In this document: positions 33,941 to 44,848 of the stretch, piece after piece
Position numbering within the stretch: position 1 is the stretch's first letter
How the letters are laid out: every line of letters starts with the position of its first letter
From: Streptomyces marispadix
GTDB taxonomy: Bacteria; Actinomycetota; Actinomycetes; Streptomycetales; Streptomycetaceae
NCBI RefSeq assembly: GCF_022524345.1
Contig: NZ_JAKWJU010000002.1
Coordinates: 3,813,501 to 3,877,500 of the forward strand
Length of the DNA: 64,000 nt
Reading direction: 5' to 3'
Program-made: the position numbers and the translations under genes
The notes under the pieces: model-generated
Databases searched by the model: none
Seen by the model: only the letters and a program-made list of their open reading frames with translations
What the model was told of the DNA's origin: nothing

Positions 33941-36900
33941 TCACGGGCGCGGACGGGGGCGCACGGTGACGGACACGGATTCGCCGAAGGTGCGCTGGGC
34001 GGACTCCCGTACGTCGGGCGTCGGTTGACGCAGGTGCAGGTTGCGCAGACCGTGCAGCCGGGTCAGCGGTGTCAGATCGGTGCCGTACCAGGGGTTCAGA
34101 AGGGTGATCGACTCGGTCTCCGGGAAGTGCTCGGGGATCAGGCGAAGCCACGGCGCGGTCTCGTATACGCAGAGGAGGATGATGCTGCGCACTGTGGGCA
34201 ATGCCGGTCCACCGTCGAGGAGTTCGAGCATGCGGGAGTCGACCATCAGGTCCGACAGCCGGGGTAGTTCCGCGATCTCGGCCCAGTCGTTCGGGACCGA
34301 GGACAGGTCGACGATGTCGAGTTCGGTGAGGCCAGTGAACCGGGAGAGGCCAGCCAGCTCGCAGTCGGTGTTCTCCAGGGACAGCGATTCCAGCGACTCC
34401 AGAACCGGCAGCTCGTCGATGCGGAGCAAAGCGGGCTCCTGCAACAAGAGCTTCCGCAGGCTGGGCATCGACGGCAGGATCTGCGTCTCGTACATGTGAA
34501 GGGTGAGGGTGTGCAGCGGCACGTCCGCGAGGCGAGTGAGGTCCGGCACCTCCGGCGCGGCCAGTGTGAGTTCGGAAAGACGGCGAAACCGTGGGAGGAA
34601 GTCAAGGTCTCGGACCGACCTGTTCCCTGCGAGCCACAGTTCGGTGATCGCATCCTCCGGGAGCGCCTCGGAGATCTCCTCGGCCGTGAAGTCGCCGTGC
34701 AGGTACACCCGTGGCGGCGGCCCCATCCGGGAAAGCAGGCCCAGCTCTTCCTTCGAACGGACCGTGATCGGAACGTCTTCCCGGCTCAGTAGCGGCGCGA
34801 TGATCTCCCTCCCGTACGCCTCCGTGTCGAACCGGTCCCAGTGGCTTGCCAGTTGGCTCAGCACGCCCGGCCGGGAGTCGTCGCGGAACTCGGCGAGCCG
34901 CGCCAGCGCCGCGTCCGAGCCGAACTGCGCAATGGCGTGGGCAACGGCCTCCGCCTCGTCGTCCTCCAGCATCTCCGGGCCGGGCAGCAGCTCAAGCGCC
35001 ACCGGTCCCACTCCCGCGAGCGCCTTCGCCTCGTCGAAGCTGCGCGGTGGGAACATCGCCGCCGCCCGGAGCTCGACCTCCTCCCGTACCCGCGGGTCCA
35101 GGTTCGTGGCGTGTTCCAGGCAGGCTGTGGCCAGCAGATACAGCCTGATGCGCGGCTCCGGCTCCGCGTCGCCGCGCTCGATCAGGGTGCGCAGAATGCG
35201 CGCCCGCTCGTCGGGCCGGGCGTGGGCGACGGCCATCCGTACGACGTCGTCCCATTGGTCCTCGTGCGCGTGCCGTGCCAGCAGGTCGAAGTCCCGCTCC
35301 TGCACCAACTCCCGTGCGGCCAGATAGTCCTGGAAGGTGCGGTGTACGAAGTCGACGGCGCCGTCGACCGGTTCGCGCAGCAGCCCGGAGCGTACGAGCA
35401 GGAAGCGGAGGATGTCCTCGGGGGAGCCCTGTGCCTGTGCGTAGGGCATGGAGGGGAGCACCCGCTCCAGCAGCCCGACCGCGTCCGAACGCTCCATCTC
35501 CGCACGCCCGTTGCGGATCAGCCAGTACGCCAGCTTCTGGAGCAGCTCGGTCTGCGACTCGCCGTCGAGGTCGATGCCGCCGGGCGACAGCGAGCCCAAG
35601 TGCCGCTCGCGGTCGCGGCGTTCGAGCATCATGCTGAGCGCGGCGTCGTAGAGGGCCTTGCGGCCGCGCGGCAGAAAGCCGCGCCGCTCACGGTGCAGGG
35701 CGCAGATGAGGCCGCACATCAGCGGGTTGGTGGCGAGCCTCGCCAAGTCGGGCTTGACGCGCAGCTCTCCGAGCAGTGCCTCCTCCAACTCCCCTTCCAC
35801 CGCTGCCGCCTTGTGCCAGCGCCGTACGAAGACCGCCACGTCCGCGGGTCGCATCGCCGACAGCGACAACTCCGCGAACTTGTCGCCGCTCAGCCAGTCC
35901 TCGCTGACTGCTGAGGGGCGCGAGGTGACCAGAAGCCTGTTGCCCGGGAAGGCGGTGAGCAGGTCGCGAAGCCAGCGGCGGGTGCGTTCGCGGTCGTCCT
36001 CGGGTACCTCGTCGATGCCGTCGACGAGGATCAGGCCGCGCTCGGCCGTCAGCACCCGGCTCGCCCAGCCATGGGGCTGGTTACCGGCTAAGGGGCAGCC
36101 CACAGCGCCCAAGAAGCCCTCGGGAGCGGGGAGTTCGGCGCCGCCCCGGGCCAGGGTGCGCAGCGGCAGTACGAACGGCACCATGCCCGTGAGCCGGGTC
36201 AGCTCGCCGGTGAGGCGGTCCTGCCCGTCGTCCCCGGCCGTCGAGACCGCCAGCCACTGCATCAGCGTGGTCTTGCCCGACCCGGCCACTCCGCGCAGCA
36301 GTACGCGCTTGTGCCCGGCGAGGGCCTCGTCCACGCGCCGGGAGACCGGACGCCAGCCGTCGTGTGCGTCGTCGGCACCCGCCCAGGGGCCCGGCGCGGA
36401 GCGCTGCGTCACCTCCAGGTTCAAGTAGGCCGTGTCCAGGGGCCATTCGCTGGAGTGCTTCAGGTCGATGCCGTAGATGGTGATGCTGCTGTGCTTCTTC
36501 GCGACGTATGCCGCGTAGCGCTTCTCGAACGCCGCGTCCTCGCTCGTACGGGAGGCGAGCCGGGACAGCAACAGGTCGCTGCGGGCGACGAGTTCGGAGA
36601 GCTGGCGGCTCTGCTCGACGAGGGTGCGGGCGACGAAGGTGGAGCGCTGGGTGAAGAAGTGCAGGATGTGCAGGCACGCCGAGTCGAGCACGCGCTCGTA
36701 CAGGGCTTCCGAGGCGCTGCTGAGGGCGGAGGCGGGGGCGGGCCCCGCGTGCCCGGCCGCTTCCAACAGTGCGCGCTTCAGGGCCTGTTCGCCCAGTGCG
36801 ACGGCCTCTACGTCGTCCATCCGCAGGTCGCCGAGGGCGTGCAGGGTACGTACGAGAGCGTCGGTCACGGCCTCGGACTCGACGGGCTCGGCGTCCGCAC

Positions 36901-37117
36901 CGGTCCCCTCCGCGGCGCGCTTCACCAACTCCCTTACGAGCCTGTGCAGTTCCTTCTCGGACAGGGTGCGCTTCTCGCCTGTGAAGGACAGCAGCGACGA
37001 GATCCGTACCGGCTTCTCGGCCAGCCCCGCGCCCGGCCCCTCCTTCACGAACAGCTTCTTCACCAGCGGCATCACGGCACTCGACGCGAGCCGTGCCCCC
37101 ACCACTCCGGGTTCCAT
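33941..37117 (-). CDS. NACHT-domain NTPase with long leucine-rich-repeat C-terminus, second in the array
   Basis: The longest copy, 1058 residues. It opens MEPGVVGARLASSAVMPLVK and shares KLFV.EGPGAGL..RPVRISSL.SF.GE.RTL with the upstream paralogue. The helical N-domain spans 1-210; ITIYGIDLKHSSEWPLDTAYLNLE leads into NACHT: Walker A GVAGSGKTT (276-284), Walker B LILVDGIDEVP (362-372), LLVTSRPSAV, ATNPLMCGLICAL and VDFVHRTFQDYLAARELV. Residues ~560-820 are helical repeats. About 821-1050 hold some ten LRR-like units (ITELWLAGN, LSELTLAAP, LHTLTLHMY, LRKLLLQEP, LESLSLENT, LTELDIVDL), absent from the other copies. It starts 20 bp after the preceding NACHT gene stops, so they are co-transcribed. 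Confidence 0.9.
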   Translation of the reverse strand: MEPGVVGARLASSAVMPLVKKLFVKEGPGAGLAEKPVRISSLLSFTGEKRTLSEKELHRLVRELVKRAAEGTGADAEPVESEAVTDALVRTLHALGDLRMDDVEAVALGEQALKRALLEAAGHAGPAPASALSSASEALYERVLDSACLHILHFFTQRSTFVARTLVEQSRQLSELVARSDLLLSRLASRTSEDAAFEKRYAAYVAKKHSSITIYGIDLKHSSEWPLDTAYLNLEVTQRSAPGPWAGADDAHDGWRPVSRRVDEALAGHKRVLLRGVAGSGKTTLMQWLAVSTAGDDGQDRLTGELTRLTGMVPFVLPLRTLARGGAELPAPEGFLGAVGCPLAGNQPHGWASRVLTAERGLILVDGIDEVPEDDRERTRRWLRDLLTAFPGNRLLVTSRPSAVSEDWLSGDKFAELSLSAMRPADVAVFVRRWHKAAAVEGELEEALLGELRVKPDLARLATNPLMCGLICALHRERRGFLPRGRKALYDAALSMMLERRDRERHLGSLSPGGIDLDGESQTELLQKLAYWLIRNGRAEMERSDAVGLLERVLPSMPYAQAQGSPEDILRFLLVRSGLLREPVDGAVDFVHRTFQDYLAARELVQERDFDLLARHAHEDQWDDVVRMAVAHARPDERARILRTLIERGDAEPEPRIRLYLLATACLEHATNLDPRVREEVELRAAAMFPPRSFDEAKALAGVGPVALELLPGPEMLEDDEAEAVAHAIAQFGSDAALARLAEFRDDSRPGVLSQLASHWDRFDTEAYGREIIAPLLSREDVPITVRSKEELGLLSRMGPPPRVYLHGDFTAEEISEALPEDAITELWLAGNRSVRDLDFLPRFRRLSELTLAAPEVPDLTRLADVPLHTLTLHMYETQILPSMPSLRKLLLQEPALLRIDELPVLESLESLSLENTDCELAGLSRFTGLTELDIVDLSSVPNDWAEIAELPRLSDLMVDSRMLELLDGGPALPTVRSIILLCVYETAPWLRLIPEHFPETESITLLNPWYGTDLTPLTRLHGLRNLHLRQPTPDVRESAQRTFGESVSVTVRPRPRP

Positions 37118-37137
37118 GGTGGTCAGAGTACGGGTCG

Positions 37138-39841
37138 TCAGCCCCTGGAGGACATGTCGCTTTCACGCACAACTGTCAGATGGCGAGGGAGAGTTGACGT
37201 ATAGCGCGGTGCCGTCTCCGGCAGGACGAGCGTGTGCAGACGCGGGAAGGCCGACAGCCACTCCTGGCCGCCGTGACCATGACGCGCGTAGCCGTCGCGC
37301 AGCCACAGGTGGGTCAGTCTGCCGTGGTCGAGGTGCTCGAGAAGCTGGTCAGGGTGGTATCGGCCGACGATCTGCACGCGCGCACGGCCGCCCATGTCGC
37401 GCAGCGCCCGCAGATGGCCGGTGTGGTGAGCGGTGAAGTACAGGTCGGTCTCGTCGAGATGGGCGATGATCTCGCGGGCGTACTCGTCGGTGTCGAACCG
37501 GTGCCAGGCCCATACGAGTTGGCGGCGCAGCGCGAGCGACGGATGGCCGCGGAAGCGGGCGAGCACCGGCAGCGCCGCGTCCGTACCCGTGCGGGAGGCG
37601 GCGACGACCGCGCACGCCGCCTCCGCGTCGGTGAGCCCCTCGGGGCCGGGCAGCAGCCCGAGCAGCATCGGGCCGCCGATGTCGGCGACATGGCGGGCCG
37701 CGGACATGCTCCTGGGCGGGAAGAGCCGTGAGGTCCTGGCCTTGATCTCATGGCGTACGCGTGGATGGAGGTCCGTGGCCTGCTCAAGACAGGCGGCGGC
37801 CAGCAGCAGATTCCGCACGCCGGGACCGTCGTAGGCGACTTCGCCGGTCTCCTCGTCTCCGTCCGAACGCGCCGCAGTATTGCGCTGGTTGGGCACCGGC
37901 GACGGCCCCTCGGGCACACGCGCCACCAGTCCCCTCAGCAGCCGCGCACGGTCCATGCGGCCGCGCGTAGGCGACCGCCAGCCGGATCACGTCCTCCCAG
38001 TGGTCCTTGTGCGCGTTGTCCAGCAGCAGCGGGAAGTCGCCCTCCTCGACCGCGGCCTTGGCACCCAGCGCGTCCTGGAAGGTGCGGTGCACGAAGTCGA
38101 CGCGCCCCGCGGCCGGTTCGCGCAGCAGGCCCGTGCGGTCCAGCAGGTGCCGTAGCACGCGGCGCGGCCGGGCGTCCCCGGACTCCCCCGCGGCGCTCGC
38201 CGGGAGCGCGCGGGCGAGCTGGGCGACGGCGTCCTCCTCGTCCATCTCCGTACGGCCGTTGCGGATCATCCAGTGCGCCAGCCGTTGCAGCAGCGGGATC
38301 TGCGCGTCCTTCGTCAGCCGGAGCCCTTCGGGCACCGGCACGTATCGCTCGCGGTCGCGGCTCTCCAGCAGCATCGACAGCGCCGCGTCGTAGAGATCCG
38401 TACGGCCGTAAGGAAGGGTCCCGCGACGCTCGCGGTGCAGCGCGCAAAGCAGGCCGCACATCAGGGGGTTGACGGCGAGGCGGCCCAGATCGGGGCTGGT
38501 GCGCACGGCCGTGACGAGGTCGTCGGCCAGCCCCGGTTCCGCCTCCGTCGCGCCGTGCCAGCGCCTGATGAACGCCGCCACGTCGTGACGCGACATCGGC
38601 GAGAGCGACAGCTCCGTGAAGCCTGCCCCGGCCAGCCAGTTCTCCGGGACCGCCGACGGACGGGACGTCACCAGCCACAGATTGCCCGGGAAGTCGGCGG
38701 CCAGCTCACGCAGCCAGCGCCGCGTCTCCTCCCGCCGCTCCGCCGGAATCTCGTCGACCCCGTCGACCAGCAGCAGCGCACGGCCCGCGCTCAGCACCCG
38801 GTCCGCCCAGCCGGGCGGCTGCGCACCGGCGAGGCCGCTGTGCACGGCGTGCAGGAAGCGCTCAGGGGAGGGCAGGCCGTCGCGGGCGATGCGGCGCAGC
38901 GGCAGCACGAACGGGACGCGGCCCAGCAGATGCGTCATCTGCTCGTCGTAGTTCTGCCGTGCCGCGGTGACGGCCAGCCACTGCATCAGCGTCGTCTTGC
39001 CGGAACCGGCGGCTCCGCGCAGCAGCACCCGGTCGGAGCCCGCGAGTACGCGGTCGGCGGGGAGCGGGGCGGCGGCCCTCAGCGGTTCGCGGCGCCCGGC
39101 ACCGTGGCTGCCCTCTTCCCCGGCGCCGCTTCCGTCACCCTGCGGGTCCTGCGTCGCCTCCAGCGGCACATACGCGACGTCGAGGCGCCACTCGCGGGTG
39201 TGGCCCAAGTCGACGCCGTAGATGGTCAGTTCGCCGTGCTTACGTGCCATGTGCTCGGCGTAGCGCTGTTCGAAGCGCATGTCCTCGGAGGAGCGCGCGG
39301 GTATGCGCTCCAGGAGCAGATCCGTGGTGCTGATGAGGCGTTCGAGCTGCTGCGTCTGCTCGGCGAGCGTGCGCGGGATGAACGTCGAGCGCCTGCTGAA
39401 GAAGTCCAGGATGTGCAGGCACGCCGTGTGCAGCAGCGGCCTGAACTGCGCCTCCGCCTCTGCCGAGAGCGAGCGCGGGCGGGTCAGCAGCCTGGCCAGC
39501 CCCTCGGGCCCGAGGCGTACGGCCTGTACGTCGTCCATGTCCAGGTCGCCGAGGCTGTGCAGCGCCACGGCCAGGGCGTCGGCCAGCTCACGACGGGTCT
39601 CCTCGCCGGGGCCCTCGTGCGGGCCGGCGGCCTGTGCCGCACGGTCCGTCAGCTCCGCGGCCAGCCAGCGCACGTCCTTCTCGCCGAGGGTTCGCTGCTC
39701 GCCCCTGAAGGACACGAGCGACGAGATCCGTACCGGTCTGTCCGTCAGCCCCGCTCCCGGGCCCTCCTGCACGAACAGCTTCCTGACGATCGGTCCGACC
39801 GCCGCGGAGGCGATTCGCATGGCGATCGTGACGGGCTCCAT
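37138..39841 (-). pseudogene. NACHT-domain NTPase, first in the array, split by a +1 frameshift near 37955
   Basis: From ATG at 39841 (MEPVTIAMRIASAAVGPIVR) the frame encodes the helical N-domain (KLFVQEGPGAGLTDRPVRIS), Walker A GAAGSGKTT (276-284), Walker B LLLVDGVDEIP, LVTSRPSAVPENW, AVNPLMCGLLCAL and VDFVHRTFQDALGAKAAV. At residue ~628 (AVAYARPH) homology leaves this frame, which ends out of register at 37784. It resumes in the next frame at MDRARLLRGLVARV and runs to 37138 through the helical repeats and a short C-terminus like the third copy (RLTHLWLRDG, LHTLVLP). Comparison with the middle copy (VAHARPDERARILR) indicates one extra base. No homopolymer is at the site and no ribosome binding site precedes the internal ATG. 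Either a real mutation, a sequencing error, or a two-protein arrangement. Confidence 0.82.
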
Positions 39842-40332
39842 GGACGGATCGTAGGGGACGGAAAGGGCGCGGGGCGCGGGAGTTGACGAGCCGTGGGAGT
39901 GCCTGTCCGTGCACGCTCACGGCGGTCGCCCTGCACCCGCGGTTACGCGACCCAGGTCACATCCGACGATGCGATCCGCCCGTGACGGCGCCTGCGGAGC
40001 GCCGCTCAGGGTGAGGTGCCGCACAGGCCCGTAGGCCACTACGAGCGCGCCTAGGAGCCTCGCGGGACCAAGGTCCCGGCCGCTTTCCGGGCCGTGAGCA
40101 CCCGGTGCACGGCAGCCGCCGGGGCCCGGTGAAGCCGTCCCCGCCGATGGACGGCCGCATGGGCTCCGCCCGAATACCCCTTAAGAGTGCCTTGGTGTCC
40201 GCTCTATCCATACGGGCCCATTTAGTAATAACGCTCTTTGGTATGCCGGATCAGGCGGGTTACCAATGATTTGTCCCCACGAGATCCCACGCCTCGGGGT
40301 CAACCCAAGCCATTTCCGGAGGTAGTACCCGT
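39842..40332. other. Divergent intergenic region between the NACHT array and the M23 peptidase
   Basis: 491 bp holding the promoter of the NACHT array (minus) and the leader of the peptidase gene (plus). The middle (about 39990-40190) is G/C-rich with several nested hairpins. From 40190 to 40290 it becomes A/T-richer (TTTAGTAATAACG, a likely promoter zone), with a dyad TTGGTA (40238-40243)/TACCAA (40261-40266). GGAGG lies just before the ATG. No ORF is credible here. Confidence 0.5.
40015..40190 (+). ncRNA. Weak candidate ydaO-type (c-di-AMP) riboswitch before the M23 peptidase gene
   Basis: Some hallmarks seen by eye: GGTGAAGCCGTCC pairing with GGACGGCC, then a short hairpin leading to GCCCGAATACCCC, similar in order to the GGGGTGAA...CCCGAACCC elements of ydaO riboswitches. 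Such riboswitches commonly precede cell-wall peptidase genes in streptomycetes. The 5' GGGGAACC core is not clear, and an A/T-rich possible promoter lies downstream of it, so this is a suggestion only. Confidence 0.22.
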
Positions 40333-41061
40333 ATGTCGAAGACGCCCAAGAACGCGCACAAGCCCCGTGGTCGCACCAGGGTCGCCGTAATAGCGACCGG
40401 GCTGGGAGCCTCGGTGCTGCTGGGCGCGGGCTCGGCTGTCGCCGCCCACACGGACGGGCAGGGCGACGTCTTCGCGTCAGGAACCGCTACGCAGCTCGCC
40501 GACTCCGCACGCGCTCAGGCACATGAGCAGCACCAGGAGGCCCTGGCGAAGAAGAAGGCCGAGCAGCGCGCCAAGGACCGCAAGGCAGACCGGGGTTCGC
40601 GTGCCGCCGACCGCGAGGGCGGCGTGAAGAAGAACGCCAACGCCTGGACGAAGCCCGTCTCCGGCAAGTACGAGCTGAGCGCCGGCTTCGGCAACAGCGG
40701 CGGCCGCTGGGCGCACAAGCACTCCGGCCAGGACTTCGCGGTGCCCACGGGCACTCCTGTGAAGGCCGTACACGGCGGCACCGTCGTCAAGGCGGGCCCG
40801 AACGGCGCCGGCGACGGCTCCTCGTACGGCAACGCCATCGTGATCAAGCACGAGAACGGCACGTACTCGCAGTACGCGCACCTGTCGAAGCTGAACGTAA
40901 AGTCCGGCCAGAAGGTCGAGACCGGCCAGAAGATCGGCCTGTCGGGCTCGACGGGCAACTCGTCCGGTCCGCACCTGCACTTCGAGATCCGCAGCACCCC
41001 CGACTACGGATCCGGCAAGGAGCCGATCGAGGTCATGCGCTCGCACGGCGTGAAGGTGTGA
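40333..41061 (+). CDS. Secreted M23 family metallopeptidase (LytM/lysostaphin fold)
   Basis: A 242-residue exported cell-wall endopeptidase. The N-terminus has a long n-region, the hydrophobic stretch VAVIATGLGASVLLGAGSAV and an AxA cleavage site (VAA-H). A Lys/Arg/Ala-rich coiled segment (about 55-98) follows. The catalytic M23 domain has the zinc ligands in HKHSGQDFAVPTGTPV (H..D) and SSGPHLHFEIR (HxH). GGAGG precedes the ATG. It would cleave peptidoglycan cross-bridges during growth or remodelling. The leader may hold regulatory RNA. Confidence 0.93.
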   Translation: MSKTPKNAHKPRGRTRVAVIATGLGASVLLGAGSAVAAHTDGQGDVFASGTATQLADSARAQAHEQHQEALAKKKAEQRAKDRKADRGSRAADREGGVKKNANAWTKPVSGKYELSAGFGNSGGRWAHKHSGQDFAVPTGTPVKAVHGGTVVKAGPNGAGDGSSYGNAIVIKHENGTYSQYAHLSKLNVKSGQKVETGQKIGLSGSTGNSSGPHLHFEIRSTPDYGSGKEPIEVMRSHGVKV

Positions 41062-41117
41062 CGCCCGCGGCAGCGACTCGGCGACGCGTGTGACGGTGTG
41101 ACCACGGAGCGGGGACC

Positions 41118-41153
41118 GGGGCCCCGGCGGTCGGACAGGACCGCCGGGGCCCC
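41118..41153. terminator. Bidirectional terminator between M23 peptidase and TetR genes
   Basis: Perfect 15-bp arms GGGGCCCCGGCGGTC (41118-41132) and GACCGCCGGGGCCCC (41139-41153) with loop GGACAG, placed 57 bases after the peptidase stop and 57 bases beyond the convergent TetR stop. Confidence 0.85.
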
Positions 41154-41209
41154 GCCCGTCTGCCGGGGTCCGTGCCGGCCGCCGGCCCGTCCCCGTAACG
41201 CACTGAGGC

Positions 41210-41770
41210 TCAGTCGTGTCCCTTGTGCGCGGTGGTAAGCATCTCCTGGGCGACTTCGAGCACGGCAAGGCGCTTGTCCTCGGGGTCGGCCTCGATGGTC
41301 TGCATGGTGAACATCCCCGCGTGCATCGTGAACAGCGAGGCGGAGCAACGTACTTGATCACTCAGCTCGGCGTCGGGGAGCTGGATGATGTCGAGCAGCT
41401 TCATCAGCCGCCCCTTGAAGGACTCGCCGATGCTCAGCTCGCGCATCGTCGCCTGGTTCTCCTGCATGAAGCGGAAGAGCGGGGCGGCGTGCTTCAGCAC
41501 CTCGCTGTAGCGACGCAGCACCTCCAGCTTCGTCTCCAGGTCGCTGGGCTGCCCGGAGGCCCAGGCGATCAACTCGTCGCAGGGCCCGCCCAGGTCCTCG
41601 AACAGGCTGATGACGATGTCTTCTTTGGTCTTGAAGTGGTAGTAGAGCGCGGCCTTGGTGACGCCTAGATGCTCCGCGATCTCCCGTAGCGAGGTCTTCT
41701 CGTAACCGCGTGCCGCGAACAGCTCCAGGGCGACCTCCTGGATGCGCTGCCGCGTATTGCCCCTGCTCAT
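41210..41770 (-). CDS. TetR-family transcriptional regulator
   Basis: A 186-residue repressor starting MSRGNTRQRIQEVALELFAA. The DNA-binding domain continues RGYEKTSLREIAEHLGVTKAALYYHFKTKEDIVISLFEDL. A helical ligand-binding C-domain follows. The ATG at 41770 with GAGGGG upstream is preferred over the GTG at 41791. It is divergent from the MFS exporter gene with a 113-bp shared promoter, so it very probably represses that pump (inference from the standard TetR/MFS arrangement). Confidence 0.92.
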   Translation of the reverse strand: MSRGNTRQRIQEVALELFAARGYEKTSLREIAEHLGVTKAALYYHFKTKEDIVISLFEDLGGPCDELIAWASGQPSDLETKLEVLRRYSEVLKHAAPLFRFMQENQATMRELSIGESFKGRLMKLLDIIQLPDAELSDQVRCSASLFTMHAGMFTMQTIEADPEDKRLAVLEVAQEMLTTAHKGHD

Positions 41771-41803
41771 GAGCGTCGGCCCCTCGTCCACAGAAAAACT
41801 TGC

Positions 41804-41847
41804 TTGACGCCCGGCTAGCGGCGTCCTACGTTACTCATGTTACTGAC
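41804..41847 (+). promoter_or_regulatory. MFS pump promoter with GTTACT direct-repeat operator
   Basis: TTGACG (41804-41809), a 17-bp spacer and TACGTT (41827-41832) form a good sigma-70-type promoter. GTTACT-CAT-GTTACT (41830-41844) overlaps the -10 and start site, an attractive position for repressor binding. The related words CTTGCTT and GCAAGTAAG flank the region. Confidence 0.55.
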
Positions 41848-41865
41848 TGGCCGGGCGGCAAGTAA

Positions 41866-43626
<1,761 letters not shown>

Positions 43627-43638
43627 CAGCCTGCACGT

Positions 43639-44220
43639 ATGAACACGCCGGGTATGGCACGGCTGAGGGCTATGCGCCTCGCCAAGGACGCCATGGACCG
43701 CGACTGGTCCGACCCGGACCTCGACCTGGACGCCGTCGCGGCCCATGCCGGTTACTCGCGATATCACTTCGTCCGTGCGTTCAAGGCCACCTACGGGGAG
43801 TCGCCGGGCCAGTACCTCAGCCGCCGCCGTATCGAGCGGGCGGAGGAGCTGCTGCGCTCGGCGAACCTGTCGGTCACCGAGATCTGCATGTCGGTGGGCT
43901 TCACCAGCCTCGGCACCTTCTCCGCGCGCTTCAAGAAGCAGACGGGCACAAGCCCCAGCGACTACCGCAGGCGTCACGGCCGTCGCGGTGCGGCGATGAT
44001 CCCCGGCTGCTACGCGATGCTCTTCACCGGCGGCTTCAAGGAGCCGGGTACGGCCGCCCCCGAGCCGCAGAGCGGGGCACGAGGAGTTGAGCGGCGGCCC
44101 GGGGATGCCCCGAGCGATGTGGAGCACAGCGGAGAAGACCGCCGCGGGGAAGTGGGCCGCCGAGAGGCCCGCCGCGGGGAAGTGCGCAACAACGGAGAAG
44201 CGCCCCGCAAGCCCCTCTGA
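43639..44220 (+). CDS. AraC-family transcriptional regulator (short, stand-alone HTH)
   Basis: A 193-residue regulator whose two AraC helix-turn-helix units lie in the first ~115 residues: LDLDAVAAHAGYSRYHFVRAFKATYGESPGQYLSRRRIERA and SVTEICMSVGFTSLGTFSARFKKQTGTSPSDYRR. There is no ligand-binding domain ahead of them. A short hydrophobic patch and a charged, repetitive Arg/Glu/Gly tail (RRGEVGRREARRGEV) follow. The adjacent VOC gene is a common partner and likely target. Confidence 0.9.
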   Translation: MNTPGMARLRAMRLAKDAMDRDWSDPDLDLDAVAAHAGYSRYHFVRAFKATYGESPGQYLSRRRIERAEELLRSANLSVTEICMSVGFTSLGTFSARFKKQTGTSPSDYRRRHGRRGAAMIPGCYAMLFTGGFKEPGTAAPEPQSGARGVERRPGDAPSDVEHSGEDRRGEVGRREARRGEVRNNGEAPRKPL

Positions 44221-44317
44221 CACGGTGAAACGGAACCCGAGGGCGGGCCCCGGAGCAGCGCGCTCCCGCCACCGGTTCGCTGCCACCTCACCACTGCGAG
44301 CAGATCCGGAGTCCACC

Positions 44318-44782
44318 GTGATCAAGAGTCTGGCCATCGCCACCGTCTGGTCCACCGACCAGGAGCGGGACAAGAAGTTCTTCGTCGAGACCCTCGGCTT
44401 CACCGAACGTACGGACATGCACATGGGCGAGATGCGCTGGGTCACCGTCAGCCCGCCCGGCCAGCCGGAGGTGCAGCTCACGCTGATGCGCCCGGACGGA
44501 CCCGGCCTCGACCCCGAGTCGCGCGAGGCCGTGCTGAAGCTGGTCAACAAGGGCGCGCTGGGCGCGGGCGTCTTCGCCACCGACGACTGCCACGCGACAT
44601 ACGAGGAACTCAAGGCCAAAGGCGTCGAGTTCCTCCAGGAGCCGCAGGAGCGTCCCTACGGAATCGAGGCGCTCTTCCGCGACCCGTCCGGCAACTGGTA
44701 CTCGCTCACACAGCAGCGCGAGAGCGAGGGGCTGGACCTGAGCAAGCCGTGGAGCGGCTGCGTCGACGGCGAAGAGGAGTAA
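44318..44782 (+). CDS. VOC (glyoxalase/bleomycin resistance) family protein
   Basis: A 154-residue vicinal-oxygen-chelate protein built of two beta-alpha-beta-beta-beta units: IKSLAIATVWSTDQERDKKFFVETLGF with RWVTVSPPG, and then GVFATDDCHATYEELKAKGVEF with ALFRDPSGNWYSL. Metal ligands typical of the fold (E in EVQL, and D/N in the last unit) are plausible but not certain. GTG at 44318 with CGGAG upstream is chosen. It follows the AraC regulator; the pair may respond to an unknown toxic small molecule. Confidence 0.88.
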   Translation: MIKSLAIATVWSTDQERDKKFFVETLGFTERTDMHMGEMRWVTVSPPGQPEVQLTLMRPDGPGLDPESREAVLKLVNKGALGAGVFATDDCHATYEELKAKGVEFLQEPQERPYGIEALFRDPSGNWYSLTQQRESEGLDLSKPWSGCVDGEEE

Positions 44783-44848
44783 CGGGCCGGGGAAGCGCCG
44801 ACGGTGTCCGCGGGACGCCCTGACTCGGGGGACGCCCCGCACATGGGA

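Noticed and set aside
31698..34028. Plus-strand ORF of about 770 codons opposite the third NACHT gene
   Set aside because: Shadow frame. The minus strand carries Walker A/B and the NACHT repeats shared with the neighbouring genes.
31083..39841. NACHT genes as modular polyketide/NRPS regulators of a biosynthetic cluster
   Set aside because: No ketosynthase, adenylation, carrier or tailoring genes occur in the window, and the proteins lack a DNA-binding HTH of the SARP/LuxR/LAL type.
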